In this document: positions 55,197 through 62,674 of the stretch, one piece after another
How the letters are laid out: every line of letters starts with the position of its first letter
Numbering within the stretch: the stretch's first letter is position 1
Notes under the pieces: model-generated
Databases searched by the model: none
What the model was told of the DNA's origin: nothing
The model's input: the letters and a program-made list of their open reading frames with translations, nothing else
Origin: JANQQC01 sp965262255
GTDB taxonomy: Bacteria > Pseudomonadota > Alphaproteobacteria > Caulobacterales > Hyphomonadaceae
Length of the DNA stretch: 64,000 bases
Direction of reading: 5' to 3'
Assembly: GCA_965262255.1 (NCBI GenBank)
Contig: OZ253505.1
Location: forward strand, 3,472,001-3,536,000
Made by a program: the position numbers and the translations under genes

Positions 55197-55622
55197 TTAT
55201 GGCACCCCGAATTTGAACTTAGTATCAAAAATTTTTTGCTCCGGTTTCTGTTTGTACTCAATTCCAAGTTCACCGGCTACAGAATTGAGTCGCCTGTCAT
55301 TAGTCCAAAGCCGGGCATTTTCATGTGAAACTGTTGCGGCTAGTAAATGGCAATCAATATAACCAACACCTCGTCCGTAAACTTTGTGTTTTTCCATAAG
55401 ATCAAGCACTTCATTATCTGGAGCAATTTTAAACTGAATAACAGACTGGAGTCCTGATATCACTTTACTTCTATTGCTGAGACTCCCAGCCGCTACTTCC
55501 CCAATCACAAAAGGATGACTTACAATATCTGGATCTTTAATAAGCTTGATAAGCCCGTCGTGTCCCTGACGAAGGTAATTGATTCAAACGGAAGAATCGG
55601 CAAGAATACTTGCAGAAGGCAT
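55197..55622 (-). pseudogene. vapC: VapC-type PIN toxin with in-frame TGA
   Basis: From the ATG at 55622, directly after the vapB stop, the frame reads MPSASILADSSV, then TGA (55584-55586), then INYLRQGHDGLIKLI and so on to 55197. Related toxins have Trp here (DSSVWIDYLR), so TGG to TGA is the likely change. The rest keeps PIN motifs (GRGVGYIDCHLLAA, ARLWTNDRRL). Total length is about 141 codons, normal for VapC. Other genes here end with TGA, so it is a stop in this organism. Confidence 0.85.
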
Positions 55623-55823
55623 CTAGTCAACAACTACTGGTCTTCGGCGTGGAGCTAAGCGCAAATCTGGTTCAGTCCCTCCCAGCTTCACTAACTCTCT
55701 CAAGGCCTCATACTCCTTCATGCGCTCAACGGCATATCGGATAAGATCCTGAGTGTGGTTGATTTTGGTAAGCTCTTTAGCTTCGCTTATCAAGTCATCT
55801 TCTATATTAACAGTTATCCTCAT
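55623..55823 (-). CDS. vapB: VapB-type antitoxin
   Basis: The ATG at 55823 has GAAGG eight bases before it, and the frame from 55841 is too long. The 66-residue product starts with a ribbon-helix-helix (MRITVNIEDDLISEAKEL) and ends with a toxin-wrapping tail (GGTEPDLRLAPRRRP). It overlaps or touches vapC. Partial 5' copies of this gene occur near 56230-56290 and 56690-56760. Confidence 0.82.
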   Translation of the reverse strand: MRITVNIEDDLISEAKELTKINHTQDLIRYAVERMKEYEALRELVKLGGTEPDLRLAPRRRPVVVD

Positions 55824-55887
55824 TGAATACACCTTCGTCAATTGGAGAGTAGGGTAAAAATGGTTAGATATTCTTCAGTGTGCGGGG

Positions 55888-56094
55888 TTACTTATCCACG
55901 ACATCGTCATATAACTTGGTCACCATGTCTATCTTGTCTAGTCTATTTCCAGTTTGCTCAGCATAACGAACAGCTTTTTCTTTTGCGATGACGAATAGGA
56001 GCGCTCGTCGGATTAGTTCCGTGTTTTTAGAAACCCCCGAAAACTCCTTAGCCTTCGCAAACAAATCATCTTTAATGGTAACGGTTGTTCTCAT
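55888..56094 (-). CDS. ribbon-helix-helix antitoxin-like protein, copy 1
   Basis: 68 residues. MRTTVTIKDDLFAKAKEFSG is a VapB-like ribbon-helix-helix; TELIRRALLFVIAKEKAVRYA follows, then a variable C-terminal tail. A good GAGGA site lies before the ATG. It lies 5' of vapB on the same strand. Two further copies follow at about 450-465 bp intervals. None has its own toxin, so they are orphan antitoxin or repressor genes. Confidence 0.8.
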   Translation of the reverse strand: MRTTVTIKDDLFAKAKEFSGVSKNTELIRRALLFVIAKEKAVRYAEQTGNRLDKIDMVTKLYDDVVDK

Positions 56095-56124
56095 GAGATA
56101 AATTCCTCTGCGACTATATGTTAC

Positions 56125-56145
56125 ACTACTACGAAGAATAGTAGT
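56125..56145. promoter_or_regulatory. 21-bp dyad operator of copy 1
   Basis: ACTACTA and TAGTAGT are perfect 7-bp arms with seven bases between, just upstream of the copy 1 gene. The same dyad lies before copy 3 and a degraded one before copy 2. Autoregulation by the ribbon-helix-helix protein is inferred. Confidence 0.55.
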
Positions 56146-56227
56146 TTCCTATTAGTTCATTTTACCACAGTTCTCAAACTATTCAATAGAAAGGCGATAG
56201 ATATTCGTAGATCGGACTGAAGTTGAT

Positions 56228-56300
56228 TCAAGTAAGCTCGTTAGCTTCGCTTAGTAAGTCATTTTCTGTTTGAACAGTTATCCTCATTAAACATACCTTC
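56228..56300 (-). pseudogene. vapB 5' remnant between RHH copies 1 and 2
   Basis: AGCTTCGCTTA, CAGTTATCCTCATT and ATACCTTC match the vapB 5' end and leader at about 55770-55835 in the same order. The rest of the gene is gone. It shows that the repeating unit once included RHH plus vapB. Confidence 0.7.
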
Positions 56301-56352
56301 TTAAAAACGGAGAGTCTGGTAAAACAGCATTGATATTCTTCAGTGTGCGGGG

Positions 56353-56559
56353 TTACTTATCCACGACATCGTCATATAACTTGTATACCATATCCGTCAT
56401 ATCGTGCAAATTTCCAGTTTGCTCGGCGTAACGCACAGCTTTTTCCTTTGCTATGACGAATAGGAGCGCTCGACGGATGAGTTCCGTGTTTTTAGAAACC
56501 CCCGAAAACTCCTTAGCCTTCGCTAGCAAGTCATCTTTAATGGTAACGGTTGTTCTCAT
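56353..56559 (-). CDS. ribbon-helix-helix antitoxin-like protein, copy 2
   Basis: Nearly identical to copy 1 over the first 50 residues (same TVTIKDDL, SGVSKNTELIRR and IAKEKAVRYAEQTGN); the tail differs (LHDMTDMVYKLYDDVVDK). The ATG at 56559 is chosen over one three codons earlier because AGAGGA stands nine bases before it. An identical block (GATATTCTTCAGTGTGCGG) follows both stops, so this is a recent duplicate. Confidence 0.8.
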   Translation of the reverse strand: MRTTVTIKDDLLAKAKEFSGVSKNTELIRRALLFVIAKEKAVRYAEQTGNLHDMTDMVYKLYDDVVDK

Positions 56560-56588
56560 GAGATACATTCCTCTGTGACCATGTTTAT

Positions 56589-56609
56589 ACTACTACGAAG
56601 AATAAAAGT
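56589..56609. promoter_or_regulatory. degraded 21-bp dyad before copy 2
   Basis: ACTACTA is kept while the right arm reads TAAAAGT, two mismatches away from the sites of copies 1 and 3. This copy may have lost normal autoregulation. Confidence 0.4.
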
Positions 56610-56689
56610 TTCCTATTTGTTCTTTTACCACAATTCTCAGACTATGCGGTAGATATTCATCGATCGGACTGAAAGACGATTGAACTAAG

Positions 56690-56765
56690 TTATTTGGCTT
56701 CGCCAGGCAAGTCGTATTCGACTTGAACAGTGATCCTCGTTCAATTTGCCTTCTTATAATGGAGA
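56690..56765 (-). pseudogene. second vapB 5' remnant, between copies 2 and 3
   Basis: GGCTTCGCCAGGCAAGTC, ACAGTGATCCTCGTTCAA and CCTTCTTATAATGGAGA match the vapB 5' end and leader but are more diverged than the remnant at 56228. The order of divergence suggests that copy 3 split off first. Confidence 0.6.
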
Positions 56766-56804
56766 ATCAAGTAAAACAGCATTGGTACTCATGAATGCCC
56801 ATAG

Positions 56805-57011
56805 TCACGTATCAACCTTACTGTCATATAGTTGGAACATCATATCTCTCAAATCTTTCCTATTTCCGGTTTGCTCAGCGTAACGAACAGCTTTTTCCTT
56901 TGCGATGATGAATCGGATCGCCTGACGGATTAGTTTGGAATTTTCAGAAACCCCCGAAAATTTCTTTGCTTTTGCTAACAAATCATCGTTAATGGTAACG
57001 GTTGTTCTCAT
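56805..57011 (-). CDS. ribbon-helix-helix antitoxin-like protein, copy 3
   Basis: Most diverged of the three (MRTTVTINDDLLAKAKKF, SENSKLIRQAIRFIIAKEK, tail FQLYDSKVDT). All three keep the DNA-binding strand and an open frame, so purifying selection or recency is likely. Its perfect operator dyad lies at 57041-57061. It is the first gene in the direction of transcription. Confidence 0.78.
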   Translation of the reverse strand: MRTTVTINDDLLAKAKKFSGVSENSKLIRQAIRFIIAKEKAVRYAEQTGNRKDLRDMMFQLYDSKVDT

Positions 57012-57040
57012 GAGATACATTCCTCTGTGACCATGTTTAT

Positions 57041-57061
57041 ACTACTACGAAGAATAGTAGT
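57041..57061. promoter_or_regulatory. 21-bp dyad operator of copy 3
   Basis: Identical to the site before copy 1: ACTACTA, seven bases, TAGTAGT. Confidence 0.55.
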
Positions 57062-57102
57062 TTCCTATTTGCTGATTTTTCCACAGTTCTCAAACTATTC
57101 AG

Positions 57103-57172
57103 GTAGTTGTAATGATAAATCTGGAAATTGAAATTTGGAAATCGATTCCAGGGGATTTCAAAATCCCCTGAA
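57103..57172. repeat. direct repeat with palindrome, left of the RES cassette
   Basis: About 70 bp (GTAGTTGTAATG, then AATTGAAATTTGGAAATCGA and a hairpin) repeated at 58210. The hairpin is CAGGGGATTT, two bases, AAATCCCCTG, a perfect 10-bp stem. Confidence 0.75.
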
Positions 57173-57214
57173 AACGCTTCTCGCAATCAAGCCTCCAAAT
57201 CGTCTTAATCCGTA

Positions 57215-57757
57215 TTAGGAGCCTATCAATGAACCTGGAAGATTATAAACGTCAACGAGAGGCGATGGAATTGCCGTCTCCGGATTTTTGCCAAGAAATG
57301 GTTCTTCCGAATCAGCTTGGCGCAAATCGCGGAACTCTCCGCTAATTTGGGCGAGCAACGCCTGATAGATAACCTCATCTTCGAAAAAGTTGACAGCCAC
57401 GAGTTCCCGCGTACGGTGGTATGAGACTTCATCAATAGATGTAAGATCATCATACGAAGCATACCATGCACCGAAATCGACTGTTTTGAAGCGATTGCCT
57501 TCAAGACGACGGTGTGAAAATGCTGCATTTATATGTGTTTGTCCCCAAACTTGCAGCGCATCGTCACGAAACTTAATTCTGTAGAGTCCATTTAAGCGAC
57601 TGTTGAGACTTTCGTCAGTTATACTTTCCAACTCAAGTAGAACGGGTAGTTCCGATTCGATTTCTGCTAAAGGTTTTAGAAAAGGCGGAATATAGTATTT
57701 AGTCGGAATCAATCAAACGGTAGCATCTTGGTAAATGTTTGTTAGAGGCGGTGTCAT
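57215..57757 (-). pseudogene. RES-domain toxin with nonsense codon
   Basis: The true start is the ATG at 57757, overlapping the antitoxin stop (ATGA). It reads MTPPLTNIYQDATV, then TGA (57713-57715), then LIPTKYYIPPF. RES toxins usually have YRLIPSK here, so CGA to TGA is likely. The catalytic set keeps its usual spacing: Arg in GNRF, Tyr in AWYAS (+10) and Glu in SIDEV (+11). The end stops early at SLIGS and lacks the usual GIVYPSVR part. RES toxins degrade NAD. It is probably inactive. Confidence 0.78.
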
Positions 57758-58224
57758 AGCCCACCTCTAAGTGCTTCAACATAGTTCCGTATTTTCATTA
57801 CGGCGGGAAAACCGCCATCTAGCATGAGGTTTATGGGCTTGTTTCCGCCAAAACTTTGACCTGTATTCGCCAAACTTACCCATTTGTTAGCTAGTTTCTC
57901 ACTAAAGTAGAGATGAAGTGCCTTGTATAGCCCAACAATGGCGCTGATTCGCCTCAATTGATCTTGTTCTAGCCTTCCGTTCCATTCCTCATTAATGAAA
58001 CTTTCCCAAGTCCGAAGACTGACACCAATCAAAGATGTAGCAATAGCATCAGGTAATTTCCATGCTTTGGCAATGCGAGCATAAGCCCGTGCGGCAACTT
58101 TAGAGAAGCGTTCCGAATCAATCTGTATTGAAGCCGAATCCAATACCGTCGTTGCACTAGATTGAAATTGTACATCCAATTCAATATTCCTTCTGGATAG
58201 GGGATAGGGGTAGTGTAATGACAA
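57754..58224 (-). CDS. Xre/MbcA/ParS-type antitoxin of the RES pair
   Basis: The central helices (AYARIAKAWKLPDAIATSLI, then VSLRTWESFINEEW) are the Xre-like part. The C-terminal FGGNKPINLMLDGGFPAVMK with NYVEALRGGL is the toxin-binding domain. The best start is not clear: TTG 58224 lies in the direct repeat, and another TTG further in (AGAAGG upstream) is possible. It overlaps the RES gene by four bases. The gene is intact while its toxin is broken. Confidence 0.78.
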   Translation of the reverse strand: MSLHYPYPLSRRNIELDVQFQSSATTVLDSASIQIDSERFSKVAARAYARIAKAWKLPDAIATSLIGVSLRTWESFINEEWNGRLEQDQLRRISAIVGLYKALHLYFSEKLANKWVSLANTGQSFGGNKPINLMLDGGFPAVMKIRNYVEALRGGL

Positions 58225-58285
58225 GTCTGAAAATTGAAATTTGGAAATCGATTCCGGGGGATTTTAAAATCCCCCGGAATCGATT
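58210..58285. repeat. direct repeat with 40-bp perfect palindrome, right of the RES cassette
   Basis: Repeat of the block at 57103. The palindrome at 58246-58285 is perfect over 20+20 bases (arm AATCGATTCCGGGGGATTTT). It would form a strong hairpin or a binding site. Both copies are in the same orientation around the antitoxin-RES pair, like a cassette or a pair of miniature elements. Confidence 0.8.
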
Positions 58286-58308
58286 GTCAAAATCTGCTAC
58301 CCTCGATA

Positions 58309-58690
58309 GGGGGTCCTGTTAAACGTCTATTTAGGAGAACAGAAATGGACAACGATGATTATAACATAATGAAGGCTTTTCTGAAGCAATTCTACCGCGA
58401 AGGGGAGTTCCCCTTTAAAGAGATCAGGGAGATGATCTTTAACGTCGTCATACGAATGGAACGGGAGCAGTTCCTCGGTGCAGAACACTACGAGCGAACC
58501 AGCGAAAACCGTCGTGGTTATGTCAACGGTTACAAGCCGAAACGTCTAGCGACGCAAGTTGGAATGCTGGATGTTCAAGTTCCGAAGACGGCCAATCACG
58601 GAGATACTCCGTTCTATCCGAGTACGTTAGAACGTGGTTAGCGTAGCAATCAAATCTTGCTTTTTCGACAATTATTTGATACCATATGGA
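58309..58690 (+). mobile_element. IS256-family insertion sequence, 5' relic
   Basis: The left end probably begins near 58309-58313 (GGGTCCTGTTAAACG, like IS256-type ends). The transposase part (from 58345) shows MEREQFLGAEHYERT, RRGYVNGYKPKRLATQVG and LDVQVPKTANHG. It ends at LERG plus TAG, then RSNQILLF in the same frame; in complete elements LERG is followed by RS. Everything 3' of this (about 300 codons) is missing and the next gene starts at 58714. Confidence 0.78.
58345..58641 (+). pseudogene. truncated IS256 transposase gene
   Basis: AGGAG stands before the ATG. About 98 residues of the N-terminal part are kept (GYVNGYKPKRLATQVGMLDV, PFYPSTLERG) and none of the DDE core. It cannot transpose. 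Confidence 0.85.
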
Positions 58691-58713
58691 ATAATATATT
58701 GATGGAGATTTTG

Positions 58714-59451
58714 ATGACAAAAGTCTCAAACAAAACTTCGAGTCAGCAACAGAAGAAAGGAAATCCTCTGGAGCCTTCTAGTAAACTGACTAAAACGAGA
58801 CGAAATGTTGCCCAAGTCGTTTCGAAGGGAATGACTTATACTTTGGAACCAAAAGTTCCGGAATCTTTAAAAAGTAAACCGATTCTGACTAAGAACCGCC
58901 AAACAAGTTTCTACGACGAATCTATAGATCCCTTTGCGGAATCGATCTTAACTGATAGTACAAAACTCCAAACACCGAATATTAACTCGTCAGAAACTAC
59001 ACCTAATTTGCTTCCTGTTAACATTGTCGGAGATGGCATTGGAATTGTACCTTTGTCTGACGAAGAAGCAAATTTACCACTAGGTGTTCCTGTAGTTTAT
59101 GTAGAAGAAAACAATGAGTATTATGCCACCTACTCAATGGAACAAGCAGCTGCTATACTTGAAGTTGAACAGTTCATTGTAAAAAAGTGGGTTGAATCTG
59201 GCAAAGTAGTTGGTTTTGTAAACAAGAACGGAGAAATGCGCGTACCAAAAGCGCAAATTCGCGACGGCAGAATAGCACCATTCCTAGACAAACTCACTCA
59301 TATTTACGAAAAACCTACAGACTTATGGCAGTATTTAGTAACCGAAAAATTAGTACAGAATGAACTTATTCGTCCTTTAGACGTTCACTTTCAAGAAGAT
59401 TTAGGGCGTGTGCTAGACTTGTCTGTCAGCTTGAGGATGGATTTTACTTAG
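58714..59451 (+). CDS. antitoxin of the second RES pair
   Basis: ATG 58714 with GGAG six bases before it is preferred over the TTG at 58657 and the ATG at 58702. The first 100 residues are charged and likely disordered. About residue 140 onward there is an excisionase-like HTH (YYATYSMEQAAAILEVEQFI, VKKWVESGKVVGFVNKNGEM). The C-terminal part (EKPTDLWQYLVTEKLV, DLGRVLDLSVSLRMDF) is the toxin-binding end. The RES gene follows after one base. It is larger than common Xre-type antitoxins (about 245 residues). Confidence 0.72.
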   Translation: MTKVSNKTSSQQQKKGNPLEPSSKLTKTRRNVAQVVSKGMTYTLEPKVPESLKSKPILTKNRQTSFYDESIDPFAESILTDSTKLQTPNINSSETTPNLLPVNIVGDGIGIVPLSDEEANLPLGVPVVYVEENNEYYATYSMEQAAAILEVEQFIVKKWVESGKVVGFVNKNGEMRVPKAQIRDGRIAPFLDKLTHIYEKPTDLWQYLVTEKLVQNELIRPLDVHFQEDLGRVLDLSVSLRMDFT

Positions 59452-59452
59452 A

Positions 59453-60046
59453 ATGGGGACTAAGCGTTTTCCTGACCTCCATCTTATTTCAAGATATGTG
59501 ACCATAGGCGGGGCTTGGCGAATTATACCTAAAGAATTTAAAGATAACCCGCTCGGAACCGGCTATGGAGATGGACGATTCTCCGCGCCAAACCGCGAAT
59601 ATAAGATACTATACGCCGCTTCCAGCTTCAAAACTGCGATTCGAGAGACTTTGATTCGAGATGAATTTAATAACAATAAAAGCAGAGTGCTTTCGGCAGG
59701 CGCTTTGAATGCCTGCGCTTGCGTAGTAATCGATTCAACTTTGCGCCTAAACTTGCTGGATTTAAATGATGGAAACCCGAATTCGATTGGTGTTCCAACC
59801 GCTTTTCGTCAAAGTACAAACTACGATGAATCTAGAGCATTCGCATTAGAAATATTCCGGGAAATGCCAGAAATCGACGGCTTCTATTACCGGTCAAGAC
59901 TTGACGATGAGTTGTGCTTTGCCATTTTCGAACAGTCTGTGAGGTCGAAACTACGCGCAATTAAAACAATGTTACTGACCAACAACCCGAATTTGCGTAC
60001 CGTATTGCAAGAGTTAAGAATGAAATCTGAAATCTTCGAAGCTTAA
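59453..60046 (+). CDS. RES-domain toxin (intact)
   Basis: 197 residues. The RES motif set is complete: RIIPKEF near the start, Arg in GDGRFSAPN, Tyr in ILYAASS (+12) and Glu in AIRETLIRDE (+11), then GFYYRSRLDDELCFAIFE near the end. RES toxins degrade NAD and stop growth; the upstream gene one base away is the antitoxin. In contrast to the pair at 57.2-58.2 kb both genes are open here, so this is the one probably active module of the island. Confidence 0.82.
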   Translation: MGTKRFPDLHLISRYVTIGGAWRIIPKEFKDNPLGTGYGDGRFSAPNREYKILYAASSFKTAIRETLIRDEFNNNKSRVLSAGALNACACVVIDSTLRLNLLDLNDGNPNSIGVPTAFRQSTNYDESRAFALEIFREMPEIDGFYYRSRLDDELCFAIFEQSVRSKLRAIKTMLLTNNPNLRTVLQELRMKSEIFEA

Positions 60047-60329
60047 TCAAATTTTTTGGGAACTATCAAGCTATTAGCACATATAGTGGAGGGCTAACGA
60101 ACTCGAACGGTTTGATTATACAAAGGATGCCTATTGTTGCGGTGTAGCAGAGTAAATATACCGCAACTTTCTGTATAGCGAATCACTTGAAATTCCTGTG
60201 TGACGATTGTCCATTAACAAAGGTCGTTGTGAGCAATCTTCAAATACTGTTAAGGCCTTGATTCCAGCGATATGTTTCAAAGTTCTTTGGTAGTATATGT
60301 GTCAATAGCTTGATAGATCCCTAATTTAC

Positions 60330-60710
60330 AGAATAGTTATCTCGGAAATCCAAAAACAAGACGAATTTCTGGTTCGGAAAAGTTAATGGATGATTCCAAA
60401 CAAACATACGTCTGTGTTTATAGGATAAAGGGAGTTGACGATGCGCGTTAAGTGGTATACTTACGATCATCGAATGCCGAAGTAGATGGACTGATCGGAT
60501 ATGTAGCAATTATGCGATCAGTAGCATCTTGCACATTTTTCTAATGTAAGCAGGCGATACTATTCAACGCCGTGGGGACGAAGTTGTGACTTGGGATTAT
60601 GCCTCGCATCTCTATTCTATGCGAACGAGGTCTCGTATGGCTTTTCTGTATACTCCAAAGATATCGCGTGAACTAATTGCTCTACCAATCATAACAATGC
60701 TGAAATATGA
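60330..60710 (+). pseudogene. decayed 3' end of the first acyl-CoA dehydrogenase gene
   Basis: The DNA is colinear with ACAD1 positions about 54540-54914: blocks TTCGGAAAAG, GCGCGTT, GTAGCATC..ACATTTTTC, GTGACTTGGGA.TATG and GCGTGAAC recur in the right order, with frame breaks. It reaches a TGA overlapping the ATG of the next gene (ATGA), exactly as at 54911. It is the decayed half of a duplicated ACAD1/ACAD2 junction. Confidence 0.8.
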
Positions 60711-61876
60711 ATTTAGATTTCACTCCCGAAGATGAAGATTTTCGCTCCGAGGTTGCAGGTTGGCTCGAAGACAACCTGTCCAGCGACTTCGAATCTATAC
60801 GGAATCGGGGTGGTCCGGGGGATGAAAACGCATACATCAAGGAACGTAAGCAATGGGAAAAGGTACTGGGTAAGAGTGGATGGATCGGAATTGGTTGGCC
60901 GAAAGAATATGGAGGACGAGGTTTATCCCTTGCCCAGCAAATGATATTCAACGAAGAGTACGCTCGCGCAGGCGGTCCGGGACGGTCAGGACATATTGGT
61001 GAGACCCTTCTTGCTCCAACTCTCATTGCTTACGGAACTGAAGATCAAAAGAAGCGGTTTTTGCCTCCCATCCGGAACGGAGAAGAATTTTGGTGCCAGG
61101 GATATTCAGAACCTAATGCAGGTTCCGATCTAGCTAATATTTCCACGAAGGCGACTATAGAAAACGGAAAATGGGTCATTAATGGACAGAAGATTTGGAC
61201 ATCGCTAGCGAGAGAAGCAGACTGGTGTTTCCTTATTGCACGTTCAATACTTGACTCAAAAGGCCGAGAAGGATTGGTGTATCTACTTGTTCCTTTAGAT
61301 CAACCTGGAGTGACCATACGTCCAATCGTTCAGATGACCGGTTCCAGCGAGTTTAATGAAGTATTCTTTGACAATGCGGTGACGAGTGCGGATAATATAA
61401 TCGGAGACGTTGGGGAGGGTTGGAAAATTGCGATGGCAACTTTGTCGTTTGAGCGCGGAGCGTCTACGTTAGGACAACAAATGCTATTTAAGAACGAGCT
61501 AAGAATGGTTATAGAAACAGCTAAACGTAACGGCGCTATGAAAATTCCTATAATTCGCCAAAAAATAGCTAAAGCATGGGGCGGATTAAAAATCATGCGA
61601 ATGAATGCTCTCAGGATGCTCGGAGACGGGAAAGAACCGAAACTGGGCCGAGAAGCCTATATCTCAAAACTTTATTGGGCGACCTGGCATCGAGATTTGG
61701 GCGAGTTAGCGATGGAAGTGATGGGCGATGAGTCAGACCGGATAACTCCCGATGGTGAACTTAATCGATTGCAAAAATTATTTCTGTTTTCTCGCGCAGA
61801 CACGATTTACGCAGGGACAAATCAGATACAACGCAATATCATTGCTGAAAGAGCATTAGGATTACCAAGAGATTGA
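60707..61876 (+). CDS. fadE30: acyl-CoA dehydrogenase, FadE30-like (ACAD2)
   Basis: 389 residues. NLDFTPEDEDFRSEVAGWLE, then GGPGDENAYI, GWPKEYGGRGLSLAQQMIF and EFWCQGYSEPNAGSDLANI resemble FadE30 of the mycobacterial KstR2 (C/D-ring) regulon. The C-terminal RADTIYAGTNQIQRNIIAER is the usual FAD and base region. In that pathway FadE30 oxidises a bicyclic CoA ester. The next gene encodes an IpdF-like enzyme, as in mycobacteria (Rv3560c-Rv3559c), which supports the call. Confidence 0.85.
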   Translation: MNLDFTPEDEDFRSEVAGWLEDNLSSDFESIRNRGGPGDENAYIKERKQWEKVLGKSGWIGIGWPKEYGGRGLSLAQQMIFNEEYARAGGPGRSGHIGETLLAPTLIAYGTEDQKKRFLPPIRNGEEFWCQGYSEPNAGSDLANISTKATIENGKWVINGQKIWTSLAREADWCFLIARSILDSKGREGLVYLLVPLDQPGVTIRPIVQMTGSSEFNEVFFDNAVTSADNIIGDVGEGWKIAMATLSFERGASTLGQQMLFKNELRMVIETAKRNGAMKIPIIRQKIAKAWGGLKIMRMNALRMLGDGKEPKLGREAYISKLYWATWHRDLGELAMEVMGDESDRITPDGELNRLQKLFLFSRADTIYAGTNQIQRNIIAERALGLPRD

Positions 61877-61881
61877 TTCAG

Positions 61882-62670
61882 ATGGGAAATTTGAACCAAA
61901 TACCCAGGCCGCCCGAGCCACGTGATCTGTTGAAAAGGAAAACTGCCTTAATCACGGCAGCGGCAGGAACAGGAATCGGTTTTGCAACAGCTAAACGGTT
62001 TGCTGAAGAGGGAGCCAGAATTGTAATTTCTGATTTCCATGAAGGACGATTAGAGCAGGCAGCAAGCAGATTGGCCGAAGAGACTGGTCAGAATCCTCGA
62101 ACGATAATTTGCGATGTAACCAAACAAGACCAAGTCGATCAAACATTCAAACTAGTTCAAGATGAGTTTGGTAAGATTGATATTCTGGTTAATAACGCTG
62201 GGCTAGGAGGAACTGCTGAACTTATCGACATGACGGATGAACAGTGGATGAACGTTCTAGATGTGTCATTGAACGCATGTTTCCGTATGACAAGAGCCGG
62301 AATGATTCATATGAAAGGAAATGGAGGTGGAGTTATTGTAAATAATGCGTCAGTACTTGGCTGGAGAGCTCAAAAAGGGCAAGCCCACTATGCGGCTGCT
62401 AAGGCAGGCGTTATGGCTTTAACACGTTGCGCAGGATTAGAGGGAGCAGAATTTGGGATTCGGGTGAATGCCGTGGCTCCTTCACTTGCAATGCATCCAT
62501 TTTTGAGTAAGGTAACTTCTGATGAACTTTTAACCGAGTTACAGTCGAAAGAAGCATACGGACGACCTGCTGAAGTTTGGGAAATTGCAACAGTTATTGC
62601 TTTTTTAGCAAGTGATTATTCGACCTATATGACTGGTGAGATTGTTTCAGTATCTTCTCAGAGAGCCTGA
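61882..62670 (+). CDS. ipdF: SDR dehydrogenase, IpdF-like
   Basis: ATG 61882 is chosen over the TTG at 61873. The cofactor motif is AAAGTGIGFATAKRF; NNAG is in VNNAGLGGTAEL; the active part is NNASVLGWRAQKGQAHYAAA. The end (IAFLASDYSTYMTGEIVSVS) and APSLAMHPFLSKV are strikingly like mycobacterial IpdF (Rv3559c), which oxidises a hydroxyl of the indane-dione intermediate. It lies five bases after ACAD2. Confidence 0.83.
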   Translation: MGNLNQIPRPPEPRDLLKRKTALITAAAGTGIGFATAKRFAEEGARIVISDFHEGRLEQAASRLAEETGQNPRTIICDVTKQDQVDQTFKLVQDEFGKIDILVNNAGLGGTAELIDMTDEQWMNVLDVSLNACFRMTRAGMIHMKGNGGGVIVNNASVLGWRAQKGQAHYAAAKAGVMALTRCAGLEGAEFGIRVNAVAPSLAMHPFLSKVTSDELLTELQSKEAYGRPAEVWEIATVIAFLASDYSTYMTGEIVSVSSQRA

Positions 62671-62674
62671 TCAA

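Noticed and set aside
57226..57528. Overlapping 100-residue minus-strand ORF in the RES gene
   Set aside because: It is in another frame than the RES motifs and has no family resemblance.
55584..57715. TGA read as Trp or selenocysteine in both toxins
   Set aside because: Several intact genes here end with TGA (TonB receptor, NCS1 permease, ACAD1), no SECIS-like context was seen, and the RES case expects Arg, not Trp.
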